Positions 1 through 12,151 are shown, counted from the stretch's first letter. The stretch is DNA of 64,000 nt from Triticum aestivum (GCF_018294505.1 NC_057801.1:844807465-844871464), one strand, 5' to 3'. Notes: generated from the sequence alone by a model not told the origin. Made by a program: numbers and translations.

Positions 1-690
1 GAGATTTATTTAATTCAAGCACTTTAGGCGCAGTTTTATTAAAAATACACTATTCTAATATTGTCGGTGCAGGCAAGCAAGCAGTATCTATGCTTTGATG
101 ATACACACAACACACACACGCTCCTCGTGATACTTATGCGCTTTGGTGGTACTCAATCAGGCACTGACAAACACGATCAACAACGGGCAATTAATTAGTC
201 GCTTGTACGACATACTTCCTCCGTTCGGAATTACTCGTCCAAAAAATGAATGTATCTAGATGTATTTTAGTTGTAGATATATCCATTTTTATTCATTTTT
301 TTGACAAGTAATTCCGAACGGATGGAATATATCGTATATGTTGCGATTGGAGGAAGGTGGTGGCATCCAATTGCGATTGCATGCGGTTGAGCTGGATCGA
401 TCGACCGGGAGATGGGATTGAACCATCAATATGTATGTGGCTGTTACGGGCAAGCGAGAAACTGCCAATTAAGCAGCTGGTGACAACGACGATGATGTGG
501 ATATCCAGTCCGTCAGAATATCCATCTGTCCATCACATCTGAAACTGTCTATCTATCGACCGATCTCTGCTTACACGCACGCCACCTACGACTCCTACTA
601 CCGTCAGTACTGCTGTAGTGTACCCACATAGTTGTCACCATTAGGAGGGTCCTGTCTGAGTTAGTGTCGACAAAAGCGGCAGGAGATCAC
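1..690. repeat. Local duplicated block, copy 1
   Basis: This stretch reappears with many substitutions and small gaps at 3396-4345, and in shorter, more diverged form at about 1520-1740 and 21170-21400. Shared landmarks, in order, are an ACTTTAGGC start, AGTATCTATGCTTTGATGA, a CA-rich tract, ATCAACAACGGGCAATTAAT, a GAGCTGGATCGATCG stretch, TAAGCAGCTGGTGAC, and GTCAGAATATCCATC. Copy 1 differs mainly by a Stowaway MITE at 215-327. No open frame is conserved between copies, so it looks like duplicated intergenic DNA rather than a gene. The left end runs off the window. Confidence 0.6.
215..327. mobile_element. Stowaway-type MITE with TA target duplication
   Basis: The ends are imperfect inverted repeats (CTTCCTCCGTTCGGAAT on the left, ATTCCGAACGGATGGAA on the right). 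TA dinucleotides flank both sides (213-214 and 328-329). At 113 bp it has the size and AT-rich hairpin core of a Tc1/mariner-derived Stowaway. The sister block at 3396 onwards has the uninterrupted sequence GACATATATTGTATATG at this place, which independently fixes both boundaries. Confidence 0.85.
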
Positions 691-1198
691 TTATCTATTT
701 TTTTTAATGTTGGTAGGAGATCTACCAAATTCATTGATCAGGAGGAGTCACAAAAAGAATCCCCCAAACAGGCTTGTCTGGGTTTAGTCACAATACTTTT
801 CACTTGTTTGCTAGACTATCACTGACATTCGACGATCTCGATTCGACCAAAGGACCTAAACATTCATCCGGCTAGGATGCAACCAAATATAAAACAAATA
901 AAACTGTTTTCGAATGTTGTGAGCTACTTAGCCTCATGTCCAGTGAAATGAGTGAAATTCAGTGAGCTTCACCAACATCTCACCGAAAGTGAAAAACCAT
1001 GAGCTGCTAGAGACCTCTCCTTGAGTGTGGTGCACATAGGCTACTGGCAGGGGTTATCGTCATCGATCGTGCAGACTATGCCGTTGGTGCACACACACAA
1101 CAGGCACGCGTGTGTGTCTCATTTTCTCATGATACTTTGGCGACACTCAATCCCGTGGGCTTCAACCATGGAAACTTAATTGATGAGATTTTTACATA
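691..1198. other. No gene recognised
   Basis: Intergenic DNA without a supported open frame. The first part continues past the GTGTCGACAAAAGCGGC landmark, a variant of which also occurs near 3190, 4294 and 25334. I see no TIR, LTR or RNA gene here. Confidence 0.4.
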
Positions 1199-1388
1199 CT
1201 CCCTTTACTTTTATATACAATGCCACAAACCGAGATTACAGGTACCAAGATAATTAATACTCCATTTACTGAAAATAATTAATACGCCGCATGCATGCAA
1301 GGAAGGAATAGGAAGTTGAGCAGGCGTTGAGCAACGAAGTAACCGTGTGTCATTATGAAGTGATAAACAATTTGATAGTATGAGGGAG
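1199..1388. mobile_element. Degenerate Stowaway-like MITE
   Basis: The left end reads TA then CTCCCTTTACTTTTATATAC. The right end reads ATAGTATGAGGGAG then TA. The terminal six bases match the Stowaway consensus as inverted repeats and both sides carry TA, but the inner parts of the ends pair poorly, so the call is tentative. Confidence 0.4.
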
Positions 1389-1519
1389 TATCATTAATTT
1401 TTATCTCGATTAATGTTGGTGGTTTTTCATAAATGTAAATGTATTTTTCATAGTGTCAATGTTTAAAGAAAATGAAGGTGTACTAGCGATCAACAACGCA
1501 ATATTTGTTCATTATTTAA

Positions 1520-1740
1520 CTCACGGTGATTAGCTTGCTGCTGGTACGGCATAATATGTGTTTGTAACTGACTGGTCAGTTGGGCAGTCATGCGCGTTTG
1601 ATGGATGGATCGGTGGCTGGAATCGCACCATCATCTAGTAGCTGTTACGGCCAAGCAAACTAGTTAGGCAGCTGGTGACGATGAAGTCGACGCCAACGAT
1701 GATATGGATATGCCGTCAGAATATCTCTCGATGGAAGAAG
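1520..1740. repeat. Local duplicated block, copy 3 (partial, diverged)
   Basis: Shares with copy 1 the ordered landmarks GGATCGGTGGCTGGAAT, AGCTGTTACGGCCAAGC, GGCAGCTGGTGACGATGA, GATATGGATATGCC and GTCAGAATATCTC. It is clearly more diverged than copy 2 and has small insertions. The match fades on both sides. A stretch near 1480-1500 (GCGATCAACAACGCAAT) may be the upstream part of the same copy. Confidence 0.5.
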
Positions 1741-2028
1741 GAACGCACGTCACGGACAGCTGCAGCAAATTCAGTCCAAGTAGCCTTTATTTGGATTGCT
1801 TGCCCTGGTAAACATGCAAACCGGAAAGTCCACTAGCGCTAATGGCCTTTGCTGTATAATAGGAGTACTAGTAGGTAATACTCTACTGTTGACCCGGCGA
1901 AATTATCTGTCAGTTGAAAGTTATACGCCAGCTTCAACGTGTCTTTGGGGCTAACTTTATCTTTTCCTTTTAAAAAAGAAGGATAACACCTGGCCTTTGT
2001 GCATGTCTAACTGAACGGGACGAATCTA

Positions 2029-2264
2029 CTCCCTTTGTCTATGAATAAGTGTACTTCTATCTTTTGTCCTAAATCAAATTTTTATAATTTTGATCAATTT
2101 TATTTTATAAAAAAAGAGTAATAGCATATGACATCTAATTGATATATTATGAAAGCACATTTCAAAACGAATCTAATCTACTTTTTTCTATAAAGTTGAT
2201 CAAAGTTTTAAAACTCTGACTTAAAACAAAAACTAGATGTACACTTATTCACGGACGGAGGAAG
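2029..2264. mobile_element. Stowaway-like MITE, 236 bp
   Basis: Left end CTCCCTTTGTCTATGAATAA and right end TTATTCACGGACGGAGGAAG are inverted repeats. TA flanks both sides (2027-2028 and 2265-2266). The AT-rich core is partly self-complementary (TTTTGATCAA near 2093 against TTGATCAAAG near 2203). No coding capacity, as expected for a non-autonomous Tc1/mariner derivative. Confidence 0.7.
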
Positions 2265-3395
2265 TAGATGTTTTGATGGAATACACACAGACATCTATAT
2301 CTATCTTCGGTGGGTTTTTCCTCATCTGCCTTTCTTTTCTCCGATCCTCTTTAATCGGTTCGGCGGGAAACAGAAGAGATGCTTAGCTTAGCATCCACGG
2401 CTAGCTATACCTAGCACATTCCTTGGCAGCGAATCGAATCGGATGGTATATAAGCAGAATATGCCGCTTATATGTATGTGTGCTAGTCGAACGAGTAGGA
2501 TGATTCGCATATCTAGGGCACTCAAGTAATTAAGCGCACGCACACACACATTCAACTTTCAGAATTAACTTTTTTTAGGTAAACTTTCAGAATTAACTAA
2601 CGCGTGATCTAGCCAACCAAAAAGACACCAAGACCATTCACAATCACAATCGCACCTCTGTACTGGTAGAGATTTATTTTCCTTGTCTGCTGCTGCACGG
2701 CATGCAGCAGCACTTAATGTAGTTTCCTTTGACTACGCTTAATACATAAATATCCCGCAAAAAAAGATTAGTACATACATGGATGCACACGTCGATACCA
2801 ATTGATTGTTCTAAGGTTCAGGCTTACAAAAAATTACGTAATAAATTAAGGAGGAGGGGTATATACTTACGGCGACCTGTTCAAGCATCCTCAGTTAGTC
2901 GTGTGCCACGCGCTCCAGCTAAATAACCGCGCTCCATTAGTCAATCAGTTGAATCCATCCACTGACGGAGTAGTAAATTTTTTTTCTTGCAGGGTGGTAA
3001 ATTAATTGCAGACAACGACACGCTGCATGCCATTTCTTCTTCTCCTTTTCCAGCTCCACATACTACATCAAACTGCTCACGTAGTAGATTCATAGTACAT
3101 ATCTGTCGTCAGTTACGAGTCAATAAAATTCACCCTTTGTCGAAAAAATATCTGTCGTCGGTTAAAGGAGTTGTGCCTGGGAGTGTGGACACAAGAGACG
3201 AGCGGCAGGGAGATCCTGCAAAATATCGTCTGCAGCTCCATCGTATGTGTACTAGTACATATATTTTTAATTAATAATGATAAAACTGATTCCTAAACGA
3301 TTGAGTGATTGATGTAGTACAAGGACTGACGGTGACCTGCCGCTTCCATGTTTGTTAAGCAAAAAGTTGCGACTCTTTGTTAGTTACAGATGGAC
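2265..3395. other. No gene recognised; short direct repeat inside
   Basis: Mixed intergenic DNA. AACTTTCAGAATTAACT occurs twice (2554-2570 and 2582-2598), a slippage-type direct repeat. GATGCTTAGCTTAGCATCCA near 2378 has a close match (GATGCTTGGCTTAGCATCCA) near 21751, so part of this interval also belongs to the locally duplicated material. No coding frame is supported. Confidence 0.4.
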
Positions 3396-4345
3396 ATCTC
3401 TTTAATCTAGCACTTTAGGCATGGTTTTATTAATACTAATAGACTGGTTTAGTATAGTCAGTGCAGGCAGTATCTATGCTTTGATGACACACACACGCGC
3501 TCCTCGTGATATATATTATTTGGTGGCACTTAATCAGGCACTAACGAACGCGATCAACAACGGGCAATTAATTAGGTTCTTGTATGACATATATTGTATA
3601 TGTTGTACTGACTGAAGGATGGTGTTGGCGTCCAGTTGCAATTGCTGCGGTTCAGCTGGATCGATCGGCCGACCGGAAGATGGACACTGCATGCTAAATT
3701 GCTAATTAAGCAGCTGCTGGTGACGACGATGATGTATGAATATCCCTTGAGAATATTCATCCATCGATCTGAAACTATCCATCTATCTATCTATCTCTGC
3801 CTAGCTACACGCCACCGACAGCTCCCATGATGATGTAAGGTAAACAAATAAACAATGCACCTCGTGTACACGGCTGGAGTACTGCTCTATTACAGAATCT
3901 GCTGCACCGTCGATGGCCTGCCTGCCTGCCTGTCGGTGGCCTTCCAGTATCTGCATAATCTGAATAATTCAGATGTGATTAAAACGTAACGTGTGACCTA
4001 ACCAGCGACAATGATAACTTCGGATCCGCGGATCCAATTATAAGCCAATAATCACCCGAGGCGCTATAGCTAGGCGCTTTCATCGTGCGTGCATGCGCGC
4101 TGCAGCACCAACAATGTCTCCGTGTGCTGGTGCTGGAGCCTGGAGGTGAATCTGTGATTAGTCAATGAAGATGGTTTGCATTGATCGATCAATCTTTATA
4201 CAATCTTTATATAAATGAGTCATATGATTTCCTCATACTGCTCGATCGTGTGTGTATAGCACGCACGTTAGAAGGTCTTGTCTAGGCTAGTGTCGGACAC
4301 AAGCGGTCTACGGAGAAAAATATCTCATCTCCGACTACTTGCACA
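3396..4345. repeat. Local duplicated block, copy 2 (with empty MITE site)
   Basis: Sister of the 1-690 block in the same orientation. It retains AGTATCTATGCTTTGATGA, ATCAACAACGGGCAATTAAT, the GCTGGATCGATCG stretch, TAATTAAGCAGCTGCTGGT and, at its far end, GGCTAGTGTCGGACACAAGC. At 3589-3605 it has the unoccupied form of the MITE insertion site seen in copy 1. No open reading frame is shared between the copies. Confidence 0.6.
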
Positions 4346-4499
4346 TTTTTTTAGAAAAGGAAGATGACCCTTGGCATTTACATCTGGACGATGCATGCAG
4401 CCACTTTATTAATTATTTACACAAGACCTTACAAAGTCATACAACAGTAAGACTAAAGCCACCGTCTAGGCAACATCTGTCGCTACTCCTATCCAGTTG

Positions 4500-5960
4500 A
4501 CGTTTCAGTTGTGACTGATTCACTGTTTTTTTTTGCACCAATCCTTTCTTTTCTTTTCCGTTTCTTTATTTCTTTATATGTTTTCATTGGATCTTTTTCC
4601 TTTTCTTTAGTTGTTCATCGTTTTCTTCATTCTTGTATTGTTCTTACCGGTTTTTCTTGTTTTTCACGGGTTTGTCCAGTTTTGTGTTTTCTTTGTTTTC
4701 TCATCGGCTTTTTTTTTCTTGATTTTCACTGGGTTTTTCCTTTTCTTTCTTCTTTTCTTCTGTTTTCATTCTTTCTCGATTTTCTTCGGGTTTTCTTGTT
4801 TCTTTCTTTCCTTTTCCTTTTTTGCTTTTCTCAGTTTTTAGTACACATTCAACATTTTTCCTGTACATTCCAAACATTTTTTATATACATGTTTATCATT
4901 AAAAACAATTAACATTTCCTGAATCTTATATTTTTTATGTCTGCTTTTTAATACGAGTTGTACAGTTTTTGGTATATATTTCATACATTTTTAATACACG
5001 TTCAATATTTTTTAACTACAAGTTTATGATTTTTTGAATAAGTGGTCAATACTTTCTCTATACACATTTAATATATGTTTTGATTTTTTGGAAGTGTAAC
5101 AAAAACTCAAAAAGTAAAAAAAGGAATAGAAACAGATACAAAAAACATGAAAAAATGAGGTTGTGACATCTAGCGCACCCGTACTGGCCCATCTCGTGCT
5201 CCCCTTGACTTAGTGGTTCCCTACATCTCACTATAAGCGAGACATAGGGGCACACAGCAAGGTGAGCCGTCCAAATGAGCACATAGCACTCCCGTGGCCG
5301 TCCCGTAGGCCATGGCCCATTTATGATTGCTTTGCCCGCTCTCTAGTTTGGACCGCTCAATTCGCTCGCTGACTGGTCACACATGTGTTCACTTACCTAG
5401 TTTTTTTTGCTCGCCGTTTCTTTCGGGTGGTGCTCTATTGTTTAAGAAAAAAAATCAATCACGTATCGAATTTTCAATTTAAAAGACGTCTACAGATTTG
5501 GAAAGGGTTCAGAGATTTGAAAAGATTTAGCAATTTGAAAAAAGTTAGCAAATTTCATAAAAGTATGTGGATTTAAAAAAAACATTGTGAATTTTAAAAA
5601 ATACGAATTTGAAAATTGTTCACAAATTTCAAAAAGTTCAATAATGTGAAATGGTTAAACTATTGAAAAAAAGATCCATGGATTTAAAAATTTCATGAAT
5701 TTAGGAAAAATTCAATGATTTTGAAAAATTTCATGAATTTTGAAAAGTTTAAGAGTATTAAAAATTCACAAATGTGAAACTATTTCATGAATTTGGGAAA
5801 ATATCATAAATTTGAAAATGTTTCTAATTTTAACTTTATGGCAAATTAAATAAGTAAAAAAAAACATACAATAAAATAAAGAAAGGAAAATAATAAAACC
5901 AACCAGGAAACCCAAAAATACGAAAAGAATTTTTTTAGATCTTTTGATATGTCCTCGGCA
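4500..5960. repeat. Dispersed AT-rich repeat, copy 1
   Basis: A homopyrimidine-rich part (4511-4830, TTTTC/TTCTT runs) is followed by a moderately GC region (5160-5380) and then a long tract of short AT-rich words such as GAATTTTGAAAA and CAAATTTC (5440-5830). It ends with ACATACAATAAAATAAAG and AACCAACCAGGAAACCC. The same order of words occurs at 29990-30260, so this is a dispersed repeat. The open frames in the pyrimidine tract are low-complexity Phe/Leu/Ser strings and are not credible genes. Element ends were not found. Confidence 0.55.
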
Positions 5961-7199
5961 CCGACGCGTTACCCGACATATCATATTGTCCGCAAAATTC
6001 TATGCATTTGAAAAGCCAAGGAGATCTTTTGCTCATGGATGCATCTCTAATCTTGTTGTTAGATATATGGAAATATTAGGAGAGATCCACCGAGCATCTA
6101 AAGATGATCTTATTCCACCACTTATTGTATTGAGAGAGGAGAAGTAGGAAATTGAGAAAAAACACCTCATGGTTATACCATGTCACAACTAATAGAGTTC
6201 GACGAATAGAGACCGATAATGACATCTTTTTGGCCCGGAAACCATGACTTAATGATTTATTCCTTTCATTTGCATTATCCGAACTGATTAAACATATGTT
6301 CACAAAGTTTCACCTTGTTGTACTGGGCTCGACCAAGGCATCAAGTTTGGTCATAAATATACTGCTTAACAAGGAAATGTAGACACGAAATTTAGATTCG
6401 TTGCAGACAAGGTATCCTTTGTGCTTAATTTTTTTATTAATCACTCTCAAATTTAAACTTTGGGCGACTGATACCAATTCATAACATTATTGTCTGACTT
6501 TTAGTTATAGTTTGGTGTCGTTTTCGACAAAAATAACAAGCACAGTCCAATACCAATTTCCAGAGTCTTCAATATTTTGTTTTATATCGTGCATGTTACC
6601 CCTAAATACAAAAAAAAGTATGTTGGATCGCTCTAATAGCATACTGAATATCGAAAACTTTCCTTTTAGGTAATTTCCAGTATATTCTCTACTTTTAATA
6701 GTTATATTTGTCGAGGCATGAGAGATCATATCCTACTTGTGCTCGTACTCTTGTGGCCGTCATTAGAAAAACAAGTAGCTACCATTATATGCACTATAAT
6801 TGGTATGTTGATGTTATGAGTCATATTTGTGTCTTTGACATTTAATGTAATATTATTGATTTATCAATTTTACACAAAGTTTGAAACAAATATAAATAAA
6901 CCTCATCATATTGTGATATTTTGTTCATTTGGACCAAATAAAATATAGTATTATGTCAAACTAGAAAATACTCTATTTAGGAAAACTTTATCTGATAATT
7001 GTCCACCATGTTATAACAATTTGTTAACCTAGTGCAAAATATAGAGTATTTGTTGATACAGTTCAATAAAATGTCGAATTGTGCATGAATCATAAAATTG
7101 GATCAATATTCTCAATGTTGATTAGACACTAAGAAATTCTCATGCGACTGAGCATTAAAACAATTGTATTCTTATTTGGGAATCTATCAATCGTCAACA
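5961..7199. other. AT-rich intergenic DNA, nothing recognised
   Basis: Low GC, many stops in all frames, no inverted termini or tandem structure that I can see. It lies between two blocks that are close together in their second copies (29576-30345 and 30530-30925), so it may be an insertion or a part lost from the second copy. Confidence 0.35.
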
Positions 7200-8410
7200 T
7201 ATAAAGTATTTGATAGTAATATTATGATTATACAGGTGGGAGGGTTTGTAACCAGATTGATGAAAAGTGGCAACCACCAAGAATACATAATATATTTAAT
7301 GTAGAGTTATCTAGACTAATGTTGTCTAGATATTTCCAATCCATGAATAGTCTACATCCAAGATATGAAACATCGATCTAGAATCTCTTTGGCACATAAC
7401 AAACTTACTATGGACTTCCCTAAATTAATCATGTCTAGATACTTCTGTTACATGAATGTTCTACATCCAAGACCTAGAGCATACAACTCCAGAATATTCT
7501 GTAGCCATAGAGGTTTAATAAAAACTATGGATGTTGGGTGACGCGCCACAGGGACAACTCAAACGACGAATCCATGGAGGCTTTCGCTAACTAAATTGCC
7601 ATGGCTTGCCGGCCCAAGATCTTGCAACCACATATCCTCCATGTTTTGCTTCTCCAAACCTGAGCTTCAAATCCTCGGGCTGAGAATGAACATTGTTCCC
7701 TATTTTGCGGCATCGCTGGCCTCCTCCATCTTCCTTACAACCCACCACGACGGGAGCGCTGCCGCCGCCGCTTCTTGTCGCCACAACCGTCATCATCACC
7801 CACCTACACACCCCTATTCCTCCACACGAAACATCACAGCTGATGCCCTCCACTGCTCACCCCGATGACCCGACCGCCCCTATGGCACTGCAGATGGAAG
7901 GTGGAGGGGCTATCATGGGGAGGAGGAGGAGGAGGAGAGGCGGCGGCATGGGAAAAAGAGAGGACGAAGAGGAGAGGCGGCGGCTAGGAGGGAGGTCGAG
8001 GAGGAGGGATAGTCGCGTGCTATCGTGGGCATTGGTGTGGAAGCTAGGCTTTTATCGGGCGTTCTCTCGGGGCCCCTCCTCTCTCATACACGGTGTTGGC
8101 GAAACACACTGCAATATTGGGTCTCGTGTGCAAACAAGGCCTACCAGTCATGCACACAAAAGCAAAAGAAAGACGTAAAAAAGAAGAAATGGTTGGCCCT
8201 TTGATAGTGCTGTAAAAGTTACACATGTCAGACGATCGAGCGAACCAAAATCACCGCGGCACATAGTTGCCTCAGCTATGCAGGTAGCATAGCCAGGTTT
8301 ATAGGATAAATATCTCATGGTTGTTCTTGATGCCCTGTAAAGCCGTGTTCTCAAACATCTTTCTTGTATCTAATACCCAAAAATCTTCTAGAAGCCTTTT
8401 GCAACTTTTC
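7200..8410. repeat. Dispersed non-coding repeat, copy 1, split by an insert
   Basis: The flanks 7225-7520 and 8300-8410 match 30530-30925 in the same order: TGATGAAAAGTGGCAACCA, TCATGTCTAGATACTTCTGT, TTCTACATCCAAG, then ATATCTCATGGTTGTTC and AATCTTCTAGAAG. The left part is an internal dimer, because the TCTAGATA..ATGAAT..CTACATCCAAGA phrase occurs twice about 120 bp apart. In copy 1 about 780 bp of unrelated GC-rich DNA separates the two flanks. No coding frame is conserved. Confidence 0.5.
7527..8300. other. GC-rich insert inside the dispersed repeat
   Basis: Base composition changes sharply from AT-rich flank to a GC-rich, purine/pyrimidine-skewed segment with GAGGAGG runs (7915-8010). The paired repeat at 30530-30925 lacks it, so it is an insertion in this copy or a deletion in the other. 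Several long open frames occur on both strands, as expected of GC-rich low-complexity DNA. None has a recognisable domain. No clear terminal repeats or target duplication were found. Confidence 0.4.
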
Positions 8411-8821
8411 TTGTATCTAACACCCCTCGATGTTACTTGTGTGATGAATCATCTCCCTGCTACTGTTCTTTAATCTTTTAGGCCATGATATTCCACGTGT
8501 TTTTGATGACATAGAAACTATCCTTACTTAAACTCGCTCACTGTTAATCCAAGATTGCTATTATTCTTTGTGCAATCTTGTAACTTGGTTTTATTTTCTG
8601 GACTTATCCATGCCTTCACATTTGCTAATTTCTCCTATGAATGTAAATTAACCTGCCCTCTTGTTGATCCACACTACTAGTAGGGGTGCAGCCAGGCCAG
8701 GCTACACTGGCCATCGTCTTTGTTGGCTGTAGCTATTAGAGCTATTTTTCATTACAGTTAATCATATAGCACGAGGTTGTCATGGGGCACAGTTATATCG
8801 TAGCTACATAACTGACTACTA
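8411..8821. other. No gene recognised
   Basis: Intergenic sequence with no supported frame or repeat. Confidence 0.35.
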
Positions 8822-8901
8822 CTTCCTCCAGCCCATAATATAAGAGGTTTTTGCTAACTAACACAGCTAGGAAAAATGTCTATATTATAAGACAGAGGTA
8901 G
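8822..8901. mobile_element. Short Stowaway MITE, 80 bp
   Basis: Left end CTTCCTCCAGCCCATAATAT and right end ATATTATAAGACAGAGGTAG pair as imperfect inverted repeats. TA is present at 8820-8821 and 8902-8903. The CCCATAATATAAGAG start is typical of one common grass Stowaway group. The core is only about 40 bp. Confidence 0.7.
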
Positions 8902-9899
8902 TAGTATACATGAGATTTCGCTGTTCTGATCTTCAAGCTTCTACTTGACTTATTGACTTGAACGGAGGTCCATAAATATACGATGAACCATACCAAACAT
9001 GGACTTTTGCTCTTGGAAGCACATGCTTCCTATATTTCAAAAAAATTAAAAAGTGGAAAAGGTTAAAAAAGCATGGTGTGTGTAGATATTAGAGTGAACC
9101 GTGTGCCAACAAATACTTATGCTTTTATTTATTGATTTTGTGGTATGAATAAAACAAAAGAGGGGAGACAGAATATCATTTTCAGTTTTTGAAAAGACAC
9201 TTTCATTAGTTATTTTCACATCTCGCAAATGATATTGCGATTTTCATGAAATATAAAAATGACCCTCACACACTCTTTCCCTCTGGGAAAATAGTGCGAC
9301 AGCACACGACAACGACATTACATTAGTGGTGTGACCCCCTGGTAGCCTCCAACGACTCCGAAAGGTGGGATGAGGGAGGGCCCTGAAGGAGACAACTCCA
9401 ATATCAGTAAATATCATATATTCAGGATGTAGGGAACATTGCCTGAACCAGAGTAAAGCCATTCGTCTCGTGTGCACCCAATGTAACCTCTATGCATGTT
9501 TGACCCGCTCTCTTCCTCGCCTAGCCTACTCAACTGGCCGAGATACCCTATCAAGTGTCTATCGTAATCATCGTCAACAGTGGTGGACAATGCACATCCC
9601 GCGTGGTGAACCCAGAGAATGGACGGGCTTCTTCAACAACATCAACTTCGATCTGAGCTGAGGTCAAATCCTTCCATGAATCTTTGGGGCTCAACATCAA
9701 CATTGCTCACACACAACCATGCAGAATATCAGATTCATTTATGTCGGCCCTGCCTCCATGGGCATTGTTTTGTCGATCCCTTCCGTGTGATTGTGCAAAA
9801 TTAAGTCTATAACAACCCTGCAAAATGTCATCATGATCCAATGGTGGGATCTTGGGCTACCTACGAAAAGGCAAGGCGCTATCTGCTACTTGTGATAGG
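8902..9899. other. No gene recognised
   Basis: Intergenic DNA. The frames near 9244-9800 are short, lack introns or domains that I can recognise, and are not supported. Confidence 0.35.
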
Positions 9900-10545
9900 T
9901 GTTGGGATTTCCCCGAAGGAGAAGGTGATATAGTATAGTAGTAGATATTATTTCCCTTAGTTAAGAACCAAAATTTATCAAACCAGTAGGAAACTCGTGC
10001 AAATGAACGTATGCAGTGCCTGTACACACACAAAACAAATACTTGTACCCAACACATGCAAGAGGGTTGTCAATCCCCTTATACTCGTTAATTGCAAGGA
10101 TTAATTCTGATAGTGATACATAGATAAATTGTAAAATAAAATAAAAGATAATAAATTGCAACAAGGTATTTAGGGTTTTAGTAATATAAAGTGAATGGAC
10201 CCGGGGGCCATAGCTTTCACTAGAGGCATCTATTTTATAAGTGTAGTAATAGTGGAAAAAATTACTGTTGGGCAATTGATGAAAAAAAGCATAGTTATGA
10301 TGTTATTCATGTCACGATCAATATATATATATGCATTACGGTCGAGACAAGTAAACTGACACCCATCTGCATCTACTACTATTATTCCGTCCCTCAACCG
10401 CTATCCAACATACATCTTAATGTATTAAGTTCATAACAAACAGAATAATGCTCGGAGCATGATGATGTAATATAGACAAAGTAAGACCAAATAATATGGT
10501 CGAACCCCGTCATTTTACCCTTAGTAGCAGTAATTAAATCGCAGA
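9900..10545. mobile_element. Truncated LTR fragment of a Triticeae-type retrotransposon
   Basis: It begins TGTTGGGATTTCCCCGAAGG, a TG-start LTR end. The following phrases (AACCAGTAGGAAACTCGTGC, TGGACCCGGGGGCCATAGC, TGCATCTACTACTATTATTC, TTAAGTTCATAACAAACAGA) I recognise as one abundant wheat-tribe LTR. The match fades near 10545 without a CA end, so the LTR is incomplete. I could not assign the family name with confidence. No coding part is attached. Confidence 0.5.
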
Positions 10546-10671
10546 TGATGACAATGCTGCTGCCCGGGCACATAGCTTACTAATCTTTTTTAGTACCTGT
10601 CTCCGTTAAGTAAGACCAACTTGAGAAGGTTGTGTGTGTCCGTCAAGCGGCCGGCGACCTGGAGCGAAATA

Positions 10672-10815
10672 CTTCCTTTGTTCATAAATTTAAAATGTTA
10701 TTAATATTTTTGTATGGACTACATACATACTGAATCGAGTGAACAAACAAACTGAAATATGTTTATATACATTTGATTCAAAAAAGAAACTCCATTTTGT
10801 AAGAATATACTCCAT
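10672..10815. mobile_element. Degenerate Stowaway-like MITE
   Basis: Starts with TA then CTTCCTTTGTTCATAAAT and carries ATGGACTACATACATACTGA, a phrase typical of one grass Stowaway group (written from its reverse strand elsewhere). The right end has decayed around AATATACTCC, and the inverted repeat is no longer clear. Confidence 0.4.
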
Positions 10816-11690
10816 CGACTCCACCGCCCGCCGCCTCGGGCCACTATCGGAGGGGAGACCACCACTCCCCTACATCCAGGCCGTGCCGAACACATGGACG
10901 CCCATTGCCGGCCGGCGGCCAACCAGCAAACAAGGCGAGGAGCCGCTGAAGGATGCGGAAGAACCCACACGCCACCACCAATGCCGGCAATCAGGGAACT
11001 TGAGCACCACCGCCGCCACCCACCACCACGCACCAGGTCCACAACCCCCAACCACCCCTTGGACGGCACCTCCAGGAAGAGCTAGACGCTAGAGCGCCTC
11101 CACCGTCCGGCCAAAAAGGCCAAGGCTTTTGCCTGGGAAAGGGAGGAGGAGGAGGGGAACAGATGTGGAAGCTCAACCAACCCTCAAGATGGAGAAGCAA
11201 CACCGGAGCGCCGCCGGCGTCCAGGTCGATGCGAAATCGACCAGGGTTTTCCCCCGTTCCAGGTATCCACCGCCCCATCCTCGAAGCCCAGATATGACAA
11301 ACCAGCCACCAGATCGGCGAGAGGAGACCACCGCAAGGGGAAGGGGCCGGGAGGAAGAAGAGCCGCCCACCGCTGCAGCAAGACCTCGCTGCCTTCACGC
11401 CACCCAAGCGGCTGGGAGGGACGGCTAGCACCCGTGCGCGTCATCCACCGGAGAGATCGACACCTCCATCTCCACACAGGGCCGCCGCCCTGGCTTCCAA
11501 AGTCCCTCACGCCAGCGCGAGGCAGCAGATCCTCGCCGCCATCTTCATCGGAAGACGCGCGACAGCCGGCGGGCTCCTCGGGTGGTGGCGGGGAGGAGGG
11601 AGGAGGAAGGAGAGGAGGCGGCGGCTAGGGTTTGGCGCCGCTCCCGTGTCGCCTGAGAGGGGCGACGCGAGAGCGGGGGGGGGGGGGGGT
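10816..11690. repeat. GC-rich repeat DNA with a G15 run
   Basis: A GC-rich, proline/arginine-biased region in all frames, ending at a run of 15 G (11675-11689). Phrases such as GGCTAGGGTTTGGCGCCGCT and AGAGGGGCGACGCGAGAGCG resemble the GC-rich part of non-coding retroposon-like repeats common in wheat-type genomes. Long overlapping frames on both strands are composition artefacts. I do not call a gene. Confidence 0.4.
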
Positions 11691-11743
11691 GCTCAAAAGA
11701 CTTCGAGATGAGTTCGGGCCAAAGTTGAATATTCGTACAGTTA

Positions 11744-12015
11744 GGGCATGTACAATGGTCGATAAGGTAGTCTTATCTTAAATCTTGCATATAATTTAGA
11801 GATGACAAAGAAACATGTCTACAATTGGTCATCTCTTGGACTTATCTTCAATAACTAGTTATTCCTAAAAACATAGTGAGACATATTGTGCTAAGAGATC
11901 ATCTCTTGTCTTCTTTTAGTTAAGAGACGACAAACCTTCTCTTATGATTTCTCTCTACTCCACCTCATCATTTATCCTACATGGCATTGCTAGGATAGAA
12001 CCATTGTACATGCCA
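11744..12015. mobile_element. Tourist-like (PIF/Harbinger) MITE
   Basis: Inverted termini GGGCATGTACAATGGT and ACCATTGTACATGCCA are nearly perfect. They are flanked by TTA on both sides (11741-11743 and 12016-12018), the usual PIF/Harbinger target duplication. Internal AAGAGATGA/TCATCTCTT phrases are partly palindromic. At 272 bp it has no coding capacity. Confidence 0.85.
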
Positions 12016-12151
12016 TTACTGCCTTTTAGCTCTGTTTATGACCAATGATACTTTGAGGACATTCAACGTATGACATGCAAACTAGCCAGCTGTGTCTCGC
12101 ACACAACAATAGAAAAACTCGTGATGATATTAATCAAAGAATTATTGCCGG

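Noticed and set aside
4511..4912. Open frame of 133 codons rich in Phe and Leu, like a membrane protein
   Set aside because: It is a direct translation of a TTTTC/TTCTT low-complexity tract. The overlapping frame is also open and the tract belongs to a dispersed repeat.
8671..8700. CACTACTAGTAGGGG as a possible CACTA terminus
   Set aside because: No subterminal repeats follow and no matching opposite end was found.
10719..11628. Many overlapping frames of 60-146 codons on both strands
   Set aside because: GC-rich repeat composition with no stops. No domain, splice or promoter evidence.
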